Assembly (NCBI RefSeq): GCF_010727475.1
Contig: NZ_AP022567.1
Coordinates: forward strand, 6,448,001 to 6,512,000
DNA length: 64,000 bases
Reading direction: 5' to 3'
From: Mycolicibacterium mageritense
Lineage (GTDB): Bacteria; Actinomycetota; Actinomycetes; Mycobacteriales; Mycobacteriaceae
In this document: positions 16,794 through 25,186 of the stretch, piece after piece
How the letters are laid out: the number at the start of each line of letters is the position of its first letter
How positions within the stretch are numbered: position 1 is the first letter of the stretch
Program-made: the position numbers and the translations under genes
The notes under the pieces: generated by a model
Told to the model about the DNA's origin: nothing
The model's input: only the letters and a program-made list of their open reading frames with translations
Databases searched by the model: none

Positions 16794-17858
16794 GTGGCCG
16801 ATCATGATCGCTCGTTGTGTGCTGACCTCCTTCAAGAGCTGTTGTGGGCGTACGGGCCGTGCGGGCAGGAGCATGCGGTCCGGGAGGTCTGCAGTCGCGA
16901 ACTGAGGCCGTGTGTCGACGACATGTGGGTGGATGCGGCCGGCAACCTGATCGGGCTGATTCGCGGGCGGGACGAGGATGCGCCCGCCACGCGGGTGATC
17001 GCACACATGGATGAGCTGTCGATGCTCGTCAAGCGTGTCGAACCGGACGGCACACTGCGGCTGACCCCGTTGGGCACCATGTACCCGGCCAATTTCGGCC
17101 TCGGGCCGGTTGCGGTGCTCGGCAACCAGGAGACCTTCTGCTGCGTCCTGGCGCTCGGATCCGAGCACACGACGCAAGAGAGTCAACGGATCTGGGCGAC
17201 AAAGCCAGACCAGGGCGACAAGGCGCTCGACTGGCCCGACGTGTACGTGTTCACGGGCCGCACGCCCGAAGAACTGACCGATGCAGGCGTCGGCCCGGGC
17301 ACCCGCGTGTGCATCGACCGCAGCAAGCGCACGCTGATCGAGATCGGCGACTACGTCGGCTGTTACTTCATGGACGACCGCGCAGCAGTCACGGTGCTGC
17401 TGCAGACCGCGCGCAGGTTGCACACGGATGGCAACCGCCCGGCGAGCGATGTCTACCTGGTGTTCAGCACCAGCGAGGAGATCGGTGGTGTCGGGGCGTC
17501 GTACGCATGTAAGTCCCTGCCCGGCGAGCTGACCCTCGCCCTCGAGGTCGGCCCGACCGAAGCCGAGTACGGCACCACGGTCACGGGCGGCCCGATCGTC
17601 GCCTACAGCGATGCGCAGGCCGTGTACGACAAGGACGTCGCCGACCGGCTGATGGAGATCGCGACGAAGTTGGATCTCGCACCGCAGGCCGCGGTGTTGG
17701 GCGCGTTCGAGTCCGACGCGTCGCACGCCAAGTCCACCGGCGCCAGCCCACGGGCCGGGCTGCTGTGCCTGCCGACGCTGAGCACGCATGGCTACGAAGT
17801 GATCTCGCGCACAGCCATTCCCGCGGCAACCGATGTGCTCGTCGAGTTTCTCGGCTAA
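16794..17858 (+). CDS. M42-family metallo-aminopeptidase/glucanase-like hydrolase
   Basis: 354 residues from the GTG at 16794. The M42 metal and catalytic residues are recognisable: His and Asp in IAHMDELS (~75), DDRAAVTVLL, the Glu pair in STSEEIGGVGAS (~225), LEVGPTEAEYG and a late His in ASHAKSTGASPRAG. The family makes cytoplasmic tetrahedral aminopeptidases, and some members are annotated as endoglucanases. It lies 48 bp after the isomerase but beyond a hairpin, so membership of the tetritol operon is uncertain. Its stop overlaps the convergent GtrA stop. Confidence 0.8.
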   Translation: MADHDRSLCADLLQELLWAYGPCGQEHAVREVCSRELRPCVDDMWVDAAGNLIGLIRGRDEDAPATRVIAHMDELSMLVKRVEPDGTLRLTPLGTMYPANFGLGPVAVLGNQETFCCVLALGSEHTTQESQRIWATKPDQGDKALDWPDVYVFTGRTPEELTDAGVGPGTRVCIDRSKRTLIEIGDYVGCYFMDDRAAVTVLLQTARRLHTDGNRPASDVYLVFSTSEEIGGVGASYACKSLPGELTLALEVGPTEAEYGTTVTGGPIVAYSDAQAVYDKDVADRLMEIATKLDLAPQAAVLGAFESDASHAKSTGASPRAGLLCLPTLSTHGYEVISRTAIPAATDVLVEFLG

Positions 17859-18331
17859 CCGGCGCTACTCCTGAACACCACCCAACGCATCGCGCTGTAC
17901 ATGTACACGGCTTCACACGCACCCGCTACGATCCGCGCGAGGTGATACTCGACGCCCCAGGCGGCCAGAGCACTCGACACACCCAGGATGAACGCCAGGT
18001 AGTTCACGATCACGACCACGACGTACACCGTCATCTGCGGGCCGACGGCGGCGTGCGAACGGAAGTTGAAGATTCGGTTGAGGACGTAAGCCAATCCGAA
18101 CGCGCAGGCATACCCCACGGTCACGGCCACCGGCAGCGGTGCGCCGAGTCCACCGTGCAGCGCCGTGAGAATGGCCAGGTCGACTCCGAAAGTGAAGCCG
18201 TTGATCAGCACGAAGCCCAGAAAGGTCGGCGCGACAACGGCTTTGAGACCGAACGGGAGGCAGGCTACGACGCCGACGCATAGCCGGTGGAACCGCTCCA
18301 CGGGCGGCACCGGACTGGGTTCGACCCGCAC
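17855..18331 (-). CDS. GtrA-like membrane protein
   Basis: About 158 residues from the GTG at 18331; the frame is open further upstream but enters the MBL gene. Four hydrophobic segments and the FGLAYVLNRIFNFRSH motif (~residues 75-90) identify the GtrA family, small proteins thought to flip or carry lipid-linked sugars during glycosylation of cell-surface polymers. The start is not marked by a clear Shine-Dalgarno, and a GTG at about 18310 is an alternative. It lies 70 bp beyond the MBL gene and may be at the end of that operon. Confidence 0.72.
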   Translation of the reverse strand: MRVEPSPVPPVERFHRLCVGVVACLPFGLKAVVAPTFLGFVLINGFTFGVDLAILTALHGGLGAPLPVAVTVGYACAFGLAYVLNRIFNFRSHAAVGPQMTVYVVVVIVNYLAFILGVSSALAAWGVEYHLARIVAGACEAVYMYSAMRWVVFRSSAG

Positions 18332-18401
18332 ACCCCGCAGGCTGCCACGTCTGGGTGTCCCGAAGGTGAGCGCGACACGAACAGCGGGATGCCGCCGGAC
18401 C

Positions 18402-19232
18402 TCAAGGCCTCTCGGAACCGAGAACCGCCCAGCTGCCGGGCGGCGCGTACCGCAGTAGAGCGCTGAGCCCCGCGTCGTCGAACGAACTGCGCACGTTCTC
18501 AAGGGATTCGCTGTAGAGCGACCAGCCCTCGCAATGGACGGGGACGACGATCGACGCACCGAGCAGCTCGGCGACGGCGGTGGCCCGGTCGGCTGTCAAC
18601 GTCAAGGGACGCCCCGCGTTCTTCGCAGCGACCCGCGCGGCGCCGATGTGCAGGATCGCGATGTCGACGGTCGGGAAGCGGTCGGCGATCTCACGGACCG
18701 GAACCATCGACGTGTTGTCGCCACTGACATAGACGGTCGGCAGCCCTTCGGCCTCGAGGACGAACCCCGTCACCTCGGTGTTGATGTTGCCGTACTCGTC
18801 GCGCTCGCCGTCCGTCGGCCCGTGCTGCGCGGGTACCGCGGACACGCGCACGGGCGGCGCGTCACCCGACGCGCGTAGTTCGGTCGCGTCGAACGACCGT
18901 AGCCCGCGGGCGTTACCGCCCAGCCGTTGCGCGGCCTGCGGCCCGGTCAGCAGCAGGGGAGCGCTGCGCGCGAAGTCGCGGCCGGCATGGTCGAAATTGT
19001 CCTGGTGCAGGTCGTGGCTCAGCAGCACCGCGTCCACCGGGCCGAGCTCTTCAGGCCTCACCGCGGGCCCGGTTTCCTTGCGGTACGCGCCGTAGTCGCG
19101 GGGAGCGTCGAAGGTCGGTTCGGTGACCAGGCGCAAGCCGCCGAAATCGATCACCGTGGTGGGACCGCCGATGATCCCGATGGCCAGTGGGTGTCGTTGC
19201 GCACCGATTCTCGCTGTCGCGGACGTCGTCAC
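18402..19232 (-). CDS. UlaG/RomA-like metallo-beta-lactamase-superfamily hydrolase
   Basis: 276 residues. The start is the GTG at 19232, which overlaps the LysR stop by 4 bp; the frame runs further but inside the LysR gene. The metal motif is LSHDLHQDNFDH (HxxHxDxxDH class) near residue 75, with SGDNTSMVPV and VPVHCEGWSLY downstream supplying further ligands. Such proteins are cytosolic metal-dependent hydrolases, UlaG being an L-ascorbate 6-phosphate lactonase. It is the last or nearly last gene of the six-gene leftward operon, so it may open a lactone or hydrolyse an intermediate of that pathway. Confidence 0.78.
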   Translation of the reverse strand: MTTSATARIGAQRHPLAIGIIGGPTTVIDFGGLRLVTEPTFDAPRDYGAYRKETGPAVRPEELGPVDAVLLSHDLHQDNFDHAGRDFARSAPLLLTGPQAAQRLGGNARGLRSFDATELRASGDAPPVRVSAVPAQHGPTDGERDEYGNINTEVTGFVLEAEGLPTVYVSGDNTSMVPVREIADRFPTVDIAILHIGAARVAAKNAGRPLTLTADRATAVAELLGASIVVPVHCEGWSLYSESLENVRSSFDDAGLSALLRYAPPGSWAVLGSERP

Positions 19233-20158
19233 GAGACGCGCCGATCCAGCCCGACCGTATGCTGATCGACAGCCTGCAACGGTTCCTTCGGCGTCGCCGC
19301 GCGAGCACAGGCCAAGAAGCGGGCGATCGCGGCGGTCTCGGCCGCATCCCGCCGGCGCACGAATACCGTTTGGGCGCGGGCGGTTTCGGGTGGCACCTGA
19401 TGGATCTTGAGGGTCGGCGCCATCGGGGAGGCGGCCACCACCGCCAACGGCAGCAGCGTCGTGCCCATCCCGGCTGCGACACAACCGAGTATGCCGTCCA
19501 GGTTGGACAGTTCGAGGATGCCCGGAGCCGGGAGCTCGCGGTCCTCGTAGAGCTTCTCCAGGCGGGCTCGGTACGCACAGCCGGCCTTCAGCACCAGGAT
19601 TCTCGGCGGATCCCGCCGCATGAGCGCGGCGTCGAAGTCCGCTGCGGTGGCATCGCTGACGACGACGAGCTGTTCGACGAACACCGGTTCCGCGACGAGC
19701 TCCGGATGACGGACCGGGCCGCACACGAACGCGCCGTCCAGCCTCTGGTCGGCCACCTGGCCGACGAGTGCCTCCGTGGTGTCGATCGACAGCGTCAAGT
19801 CGACGTTCGGGCATTGGGTGCTGAAACTGCCGAGTACCTCGGGGAGACGCAGACCCGCGGTGGATTCCATCGACCCGATCGCGACCCGTCCGCACGGCTC
19901 GCCCTCGGCCCGGACCACCTGAGTGAGCTCGCGCATGAGCGCAGTGATCCGCTCGGCGTAGGGCACGAGCAAATGACCGGACGGCGTGAGCGTCATCCCG
20001 CGGGCATGGCGGCGGAACAGCGGAACACCCAGTTCGTCTTCGAGCGCGCGGATGCGAGAGCTCACGTTCGACTGGACGGTGAGCAACTCCGTGGACGCGC
20101 GGGACACTCCGCCGGTGCGGGCCACGGCGAGGAAGAAATTAAGGTCGGTGACGTCCAC
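19229..20158 (-). CDS. LysR-family regulator inside the nitronate operon
   Basis: 309 residues. The GTG at 20158 is chosen over a TTG two codons upstream because AGGAG (20166-20170 on this strand) stands 7 nt before it. The HTH is in residues ~1-60 (GGVSRASTELLTVQSNVSSR), followed by a typical effector-binding domain. Unlike most LysR genes it is not divergent from its target; it lies inside the operon between the flavin-fold gene and the MBL gene, so it would be autoregulated with them. Confidence 0.87.
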   Translation of the reverse strand: MDVTDLNFFLAVARTGGVSRASTELLTVQSNVSSRIRALEDELGVPLFRRHARGMTLTPSGHLLVPYAERITALMRELTQVVRAEGEPCGRVAIGSMESTAGLRLPEVLGSFSTQCPNVDLTLSIDTTEALVGQVADQRLDGAFVCGPVRHPELVAEPVFVEQLVVVSDATAADFDAALMRRDPPRILVLKAGCAYRARLEKLYEDRELPAPGILELSNLDGILGCVAAGMGTTLLPLAVVAASPMAPTLKIHQVPPETARAQTVFVRRRDAAETAAIARFLACARAATPKEPLQAVDQHTVGLDRRVS

Positions 20159-20198
20159 CGGCAATCTCCTTTTTCCACGGCAGCTTCGGCTTCATTGC

Positions 20199-20855
20199 TC
20201 AGTATCCACCCAGACGCATTTCGAGCTCTCGGTTGCGCTGCCTCAGCAGGGTGATCTCCTCGAGCAACTGTGCCCGTGCGAGCCGGATCCGTTCCTGGAT
20301 GGCGCGCTCACCGTACTTGGGCGTGATGTTCCTGCGGCAGTTGATGTCCGACGCCTCGACGCGGATCACCATCGCGCGGTCGGTGCGCGCCTGAGTGCCG
20401 TCGGTCACCAGGTCGACAAATGCGGGATCGTCCGTGCGCTCGACCACGGTGGCCCGGCCGAAAACCTTGACGCGCGTGCGGGTGGGATAGTCGACGAAGA
20501 TCAGCGCGGTGCGGTCGTCGGCGTCGAGGTTGCCGATCGTGACGAACTGTTGATTGCCCGGGTACTCGGCGAAAGCGATCGTCTGGTTGTCCAGTACCCG
20601 AACGAAACCCGGTGGGCCGCCCCGGTGTTGAAGGTAGGGCCAGCCATCGGGAGTGACGGTGGCGATGAAGAACGAATCCGCGGCTTCGATCAGCGCACGA
20701 AGCCGGCCATCGAGACCTTCGGCGGGCCCGGTGTCTTCGCCGTCGGCCCGGAACCGGCCGTAGGTGTAGATGCTGCCCGCGGCCTCCTGCCGTTTGGCAA
20801 CCGGAGGCGTGAAGGCGATCGAACCGTATCGGGTGGGGGTGGCCGGCGATGTCAT
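20199..20855 (-). CDS. Pyridoxamine-5-phosphate-oxidase-fold flavoprotein
   Basis: 218 residues. The split-barrel FMN-binding fold is seen in FFIATVTPDGWPYLQHRGG (~residues 63-81) and RTALIFVDYPTRTRVKVFG. The last ~35 residues are charged and heptad-like (RAQLLEEITLLRQRNRELEM), a likely coiled coil. The family contains FMN or F420 oxidoreductases; the cofactor cannot be chosen here. It overlaps the tautomerase stop by 1 bp (TGATG). It may reduce an intermediate produced by the nitronate monooxygenase. Confidence 0.8.
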   Translation of the reverse strand: MTSPATPTRYGSIAFTPPVAKRQEAAGSIYTYGRFRADGEDTGPAEGLDGRLRALIEAADSFFIATVTPDGWPYLQHRGGPPGFVRVLDNQTIAFAEYPGNQQFVTIGNLDADDRTALIFVDYPTRTRVKVFGRATVVERTDDPAFVDLVTDGTQARTDRAMVIRVEASDINCRRNITPKYGERAIQERIRLARAQLLEEITLLRQRNRELEMRLGGY

Positions 20856-21262
20856 CAGTTGGGCTCCGGAACCGCGAGTTCGCCGGTGAGGTATTGGGCC
20901 TTGCCGAAGCCGAAAGACCAGTCTTCGGGCCCGTTCTCGACGAGGCCGACGAACATGTCGTTGCCCCGCACTCCCACGGTCTGCAGTTGCGCAGCCAACT
21001 CGGCGAACAGGCGCTCCTTCGTCTCGATCGAACGGCCGCGCTGCGTGAAGATCTGGACGACGACGACATCGCGGGAGCGGTCGAAATCCAGCCCGGCGTC
21101 CAAGGCGATGATCTCGTCTGCGGCGTGGGTGGTGATGACCTGGAATCGGTCGCGCTCGGGGATTCCGAGGACCGTGACCACGCCACGATGGATGGCATCG
21201 GCGATGTCGCGGATGTGGTCGCGCTCGTGATGGTTCAGCAGATCGATGCGGACCAGTGGCAT
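20855..21262 (-). CDS. Tautomerase-superfamily protein
   Basis: 135 residues beginning MPLVRIDLL, so Pro-1, the catalytic base of tautomerases, is exposed after Met removal. The length is about twice a 4-oxalocrotonate tautomerase monomer, matching the fused (Tautomerase_2) type. Substrate classes for these enzymes include keto-enol tautomers and halo-acrylates. Its place between a transporter and a flavoprotein in the operon suggests isomerisation of a catabolic intermediate. Confidence 0.82.
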   Translation of the reverse strand: MPLVRIDLLNHHERDHIRDIADAIHRGVVTVLGIPERDRFQVITTHAADEIIALDAGLDFDRSRDVVVVQIFTQRGRSIETKERLFAELAAQLQTVGVRGNDMFVGLVENGPEDWSFGFGKAQYLTGELAVPEPN

Positions 21263-21301
21263 GTCACTCTCGCTTTCTGACGGGTTTCGTCGGCACCCAC
21301 A

Positions 21302-22684
21302 TCAACAGGACACGCGGTCGGGCGCCGATGTTCCCGCGGTGTCGGTGGCGGCCCACGCGCGGACGACCACCGGGCTCGCCGGACCGCGCCGCAGCAGCCC
21401 GATGAACACCGCCGCAGTCACCGCAGTGACCGCGATCGGGTAGATCAGGCCCGCCATGTCGCTGCCGAGAGTGGCGTTGAGGGACAGCGCGATGAGTGGG
21501 GTGAATCCGCCGAACACACCGGTGCCCACGTGGTAGGCCAGCGACAGCCCGGTGTATCGGATCTGGGGTGGGAAGAGCTCTGTGAGGAATGCCGCCACCG
21601 GTCCGTAGATCGCCGCCACGAGAACGACCTGCAGCGTCAGTGCCACGATCATCTGCCCGACGTGCCCGTGCACTGCCGCGTGCCGTACCCAGGCGAACAG
21701 CGGATAGCAGCCGGCCGCCGAGCAGAGCAAGCCCGTCACGATCACCGGCACGCGACCGATCTGGTCGGACAGCCGGCCGAAGACCACGAAGAACGGGGTC
21801 GCGACGACCAGGGCGACACCTACACACAGGTTGGCGGTGAGAAAGTCGACGTCGAGGATGGTCTGCAGAAAGTAGAGCGAATAGAACTGGCTGGTGTACC
21901 AGGCGACGCCGAGCCCGGCCGTCAGGCCGAACAAGACCGTCAACAGCAGACCGAGCGTCGGCCGCTGCGCCACCGCGTCTTTGACCGGTGTCTGGGACAG
22001 TCGGCCGGTCTGCCGCATCTCCTCGAACACCGGTGACTCGTGCATCTTCAGGCGGACCTTCAGGGAGAACAGCACGAGCACCGCCGACAGCAGGAATGGG
22101 ATGCGCCAGCCCCAGGCCTCGAAGTTCGCTTCACCGACGATCAGCCGGCACGACACGATGACACCGATCGACAGGATCAGGCCTCCTGTAGCGGTGGTCT
22201 GCAGGAAGCTCGTTACCATTCCGCGTCGACGTTCGGGCGCGTGTTCTGCGATGTAGATGGCGGCGCCGCCGTATTCGCCGCCGATGGCCAGGCCCTGTAA
22301 CAACCGGAGCAGGACGAGCAGCAGGGGCGCGGCGAGACCGATGTGCTCATAGGTGGGGAGCAACCCGAGCAGGGTCGTCGCACCGCCCATGATCAGCAAT
22401 GTCGTCAGAAACGTCTTCTTCCGGCCGACCCGGTCGCCCATCCGGCCGAACACGACCGCTCCGATCGGGCGTACGACGAATCCGGTTCCGAACGCCGCCA
22501 CCGTGACGAGCAGCGCGGCGGCGGTGTTGCCGTTCGGGAAGAACATCCCGGAGAACACCACCGCGAGGCTGCCGTAGATGTAGAAGTCGTACCACTCGAT
22601 GAGGGTGCCCAGGCTGGACGCGGTGACGATCTTGCGCAGGCCGCGCGCCGAAGTGGGCAGGATTTGTCGGGAATCGATGGCCAT
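21302..22684 (-). CDS. MHS-type MFS metabolite:proton symporter
   Basis: 460 residues with about twelve hydrophobic segments. Signatures of the metabolite:H+ symporter family are LIEWYDFYIYGSLA near the N-terminus, GRMGDRVGRKKTF in loop 2-3 and LLQGLAIGGEYGGAA in TM4. Related proteins import organic acids such as citrate, ketoglutarate or shikimate, and also proline/betaine. GGAAAAC-like purines precede the ATG. It lies 8 bp downstream of the nitronate monooxygenase gene and should import its substrate. Confidence 0.87.
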   Translation of the reverse strand: MAIDSRQILPTSARGLRKIVTASSLGTLIEWYDFYIYGSLAVVFSGMFFPNGNTAAALLVTVAAFGTGFVVRPIGAVVFGRMGDRVGRKKTFLTTLLIMGGATTLLGLLPTYEHIGLAAPLLLVLLRLLQGLAIGGEYGGAAIYIAEHAPERRRGMVTSFLQTTATGGLILSIGVIVSCRLIVGEANFEAWGWRIPFLLSAVLVLFSLKVRLKMHESPVFEEMRQTGRLSQTPVKDAVAQRPTLGLLLTVLFGLTAGLGVAWYTSQFYSLYFLQTILDVDFLTANLCVGVALVVATPFFVVFGRLSDQIGRVPVIVTGLLCSAAGCYPLFAWVRHAAVHGHVGQMIVALTLQVVLVAAIYGPVAAFLTELFPPQIRYTGLSLAYHVGTGVFGGFTPLIALSLNATLGSDMAGLIYPIAVTAVTAAVFIGLLRRGPASPVVVRAWAATDTAGTSAPDRVSC

Positions 22685-22692
22685 TTGTTTTC

Positions 22693-23676
22693 CTATTCGG
22701 CGGCCGGAACAGGGGCCGGCCGACCGAGAATATCGGCGGCCGTCGTGACCATTTCCTCGACGATCGATTCCGCTGTGCGGACGGCCGTTACCTGTCCGAT
22801 CACCTCGCCGACGATGACGTTCGCGATGTCATAATTCCGCGCTTCGACCGCGGCCTGGAATTCCTCACGGCGCTGTTCGAGTTCGGTGCGCAGACCCGAT
22901 TCGTCACCGTGCCAACGGCGCACGAAGTCGTTGCGCAGCACCCGGCCGGTGTAGGGCGCCGGCCACGACTTGCCGCGGACGATGTCGAACGCGCTCTGGC
23001 GGACCGTATCGTCGCCGGTCATCTGGATCCCGCGGGCCTGCGCAGCGCGGGGGATCGCGGCTTCGGCGGCTGCCCAGAAGCGTGTCCCCACCACGGCGCC
23101 GTCGGCGCCGAGGGCAAGGGCGCCTGCCAGGCCGCGTCCGTCGCCGACACCGCCCGCGGCAAGGAGCATGACGTTCGGTGATTCGCGGGCGATGAGGTCG
23201 GCGACCTCTGGCACCAGGGTGAATGTCGAGCGTGCCGCCGTTCCGTGGCCGCCGGCCTCGCCACCTTGTGCGACGACGACGTCAGCGCCGACAGCGATCG
23301 CGTGACGTGCTTGCTCGACATCATGCACCTGGCACATGAGCGGAATGCCCGCGGCAAGGATTGCCGGGGCGTGCGGCGCGGGGTCGCCGAACGAGAGGAA
23401 GATTGCCGCGGGTTGTTGCTGTATCGCGAGCTCCAGTAGGCCGGGCTGGCGTGCCATCGACCACGTGATGAAGCCGATTCCGACGCGCGTGTCGCTCACC
23501 TGCCCGAACTGCTCCTTGAGCCACACTTCGTCGCCGTATCCGCCGCCGAGGAGGCCGAGCCCGCCGGCCTGGGAGACCGCACAGGCCAATCGCCAGTCGG
23601 CGACATAATCCATCGGCGCCAGGACAATGGGATGACAAATCCCGAATTTCTCCGTAAAGCGATTCTCCAGCCGCAT
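22693..23676 (-). CDS. Nitronate monooxygenase (2-nitropropane dioxygenase family)
   Basis: 327 residues, FMN-dependent TIM barrel. Motifs: LAPMDYVADWRLACAVSQAG near the N-terminus, QGGEAGGHG (~residue 138) with the catalytic-region His, and GADGAVVGTRFWAA for phosphate binding. These enzymes oxidise alkyl nitronates such as propionate 3-nitronate. A strong GGAGGA precedes the ATG. It is the first gene of the leftward operon, and two inverted repeats lie in its promoter region. Confidence 0.86.
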   Translation of the reverse strand: MRLENRFTEKFGICHPIVLAPMDYVADWRLACAVSQAGGLGLLGGGYGDEVWLKEQFGQVSDTRVGIGFITWSMARQPGLLELAIQQQPAAIFLSFGDPAPHAPAILAAGIPLMCQVHDVEQARHAIAVGADVVVAQGGEAGGHGTAARSTFTLVPEVADLIARESPNVMLLAAGGVGDGRGLAGALALGADGAVVGTRFWAAAEAAIPRAAQARGIQMTGDDTVRQSAFDIVRGKSWPAPYTGRVLRNDFVRRWHGDESGLRTELEQRREEFQAAVEARNYDIANVIVGEVIGQVTAVRTAESIVEEMVTTAADILGRPAPVPAAE

Positions 23677-23776
23677 TTGTCCTCCACATTTCCGACGGTT
23701 TGGCGTTGCAATTCATTGCGGTGATTCACCGTAGGACCGTTCTTGACTGCACCACCAACGGTTTGTTGCGAAGGCA

Positions 23777-23832
23777 GCGTTCTGGAAAACAGAACGCACG
23801 ACCGGCAGCATCGTTCATGATTCATGAACGAT
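23777..23832. promoter_or_regulatory. Two inverted repeats between the nitronate operon and the DMT exporter
   Basis: The first is GCGTTCTG-N5-CAGAACGC (23777-23797). The second has 11-bp perfect arms, ATCGTTCATGA and TCATGAACGAT, with a 1-bp spacer (23810-23832). They differ from one another, so two regulators may bind the 207-bp divergent region. Confidence 0.5.
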
Positions 23833-23883
23833 ATGTCCATGAAAATCACGTGGACGTGAACGGTCTGGCTGTCTTTCAATGCA

Positions 23884-24810
23884 ATGGTGACTCCGAATCC
23901 GGCCCGCAGCGGCGCACTCATGGCAATGGGTTCCATGGCGTGCGTGCAAGTCGGCCTCGCCGTGGCCGTCTCGCTGATCGACGACATCGGTGCCGAGGGC
24001 GCGGCCTGGTTGCGCTTGGCGTGGGCCGGGCTGCTGATGTTGGCGATCGTGCGGCCCCGGCCCGCTGCGTTCACCAGGTCGGCGTTCAAGACCTGCGTGA
24101 TGCTCGGCGTCGTGACCGCAGGCGTGACGCTGCTGTTCATGGCCGCGCTGGCACGCATCCCCCTCGGTACCGCTGCGGCTCTTGAGTTTCTCGGTCCGCT
24201 CGGTGTGGCAGTGGCGCACGGCAAGGGCCGTGGCCGCCTCGTCTGGCCGGGGCTCGCCGGCGCCGGCGTGCTCCTGCTCACTGAACCCTGGTCTGGCTCA
24301 GTCGATCCCGTGGGTGTGCTCTACGCGCTGGGGGCCGCAGGCTGTTGGGCGTGCTACATCCTGCTCACGCAGCGGGTCGGCGACGAGGTCACGGGCATCA
24401 ACGGCCTGGCGGTGTCCATGCCCGTCGCGGGGCTCGTCGCCACGGCGACGGTCGGTCCGTCGGTGTTCGCACACCTGACGCCTGAGATCCTGTTCATCGG
24501 CGTTGGCCTGGCAGTCCTGCTACCAGTCGTGCCGTTCGCCCTCGAGATGCTCGCGCTGCGCCGGTTGACCACGGCCGCATTCGGCACGCTGATGAGCCTG
24601 GAACCCGCATTCGCCATGATCGTCGGTCTGGTGATGCTCCACCAGGTGCCTGGCCCGGCCGGAGTGTTCGGCATCTGTTTCGTGGTCGCGGCAGGGATGG
24701 GCGCGGCCCGCACCGGTGCCCGTCCGGCGCCGGTGCCGGCCGAGGTCGGCTGCGCATCTCGACGCCGCGGCGAGCCCACGCCGCAACACCGCACCGTTGA
24801 CACCCCATAA
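23884..24810 (+). CDS. EamA/DMT-family exporter (RhtA-like)
   Basis: 308 residues with about ten hydrophobic helices and two EamA repeats (~10-135 and ~145-275). The internal ALEFLGPLGVA and SLEPAFAMIVGL motifs are those of RhtA/YdcZ-like amino acid or metabolite exporters. It is divergent from the nitronate operon with palindromes between, so it may export an overflow or toxic intermediate; this is inference. The last ~30 residues are polar and poorly conserved in type. Confidence 0.83.
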   Translation: MVTPNPARSGALMAMGSMACVQVGLAVAVSLIDDIGAEGAAWLRLAWAGLLMLAIVRPRPAAFTRSAFKTCVMLGVVTAGVTLLFMAALARIPLGTAAALEFLGPLGVAVAHGKGRGRLVWPGLAGAGVLLLTEPWSGSVDPVGVLYALGAAGCWACYILLTQRVGDEVTGINGLAVSMPVAGLVATATVGPSVFAHLTPEILFIGVGLAVLLPVVPFALEMLALRRLTTAAFGTLMSLEPAFAMIVGLVMLHQVPGPAGVFGICFVVAAGMGAARTGARPAPVPAEVGCASRRRGEPTPQHRTVDTP

Positions 24811-24829
24811 TCCGGCTACCCTGGGGCGA

Positions 24830-25186
24830 ATGGCACGTGGAATCTTCAATTCACCGGTGGTCGGTTGGTTCAATGCCGCAGCTGTCGGCCTCACCCGGGT
24901 ACCGGTGTTGGGCCGTTGGATCGGCCACAGTGTGGTGGTGATCCGGTATCAGGGACGTCGCTCGGGCCAGACGTTCGAGACACCGGTTTCGGTGCACCGC
25001 GACGGCGACCAGGTCACCATCAACGTGATGACGCCCGACAGCAAGAACTGGTGGCGCAATTTTCTCGGCGAGGGCGGCCCCATCACGTTCTTGAACCTCG
25101 ACGGTGCCGATCGCACGGGACACGCGATCGCCCACCGCGACGACCGGGGCAAGGTGGCCGTCGCGGTGAAGCTCGATGCGCCCTAG
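24830..25186 (+). CDS. Deazaflavin-dependent nitroreductase-family protein
   Basis: 118 residues. IRYQGRRSGQTFETPVSVHR (~residues 37-56) and the split-barrel pattern match the F420-dependent nitroreductase (Ddn) family abundant in mycobacteria; this is a short member. The ATG at 24830 is preceded by TACCCT (24817-24822) at a spacing that suggests a leaderless transcript. The 3' end overlaps the convergent permease by 4 bp. Cofactor and substrate are unproven. Confidence 0.75.
   Translation: MARGIFNSPVVGWFNAAAVGLTRVPVLGRWIGHSVVVIRYQGRRSGQTFETPVSVHRDGDQVTINVMTPDSKNWWRNFLGEGGPITFLNLDGADRTGHAIAHRDDRGKVAVAVKLDAP

Noticed and set aside
19233..19895. N-terminal extension of the UlaG-like hydrolase inside the LysR gene
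   Set aside because: The extra residues are low-complexity and lie wholly within the LysR coding sequence; a GTGA-coupled start at 19232 explains the gene.
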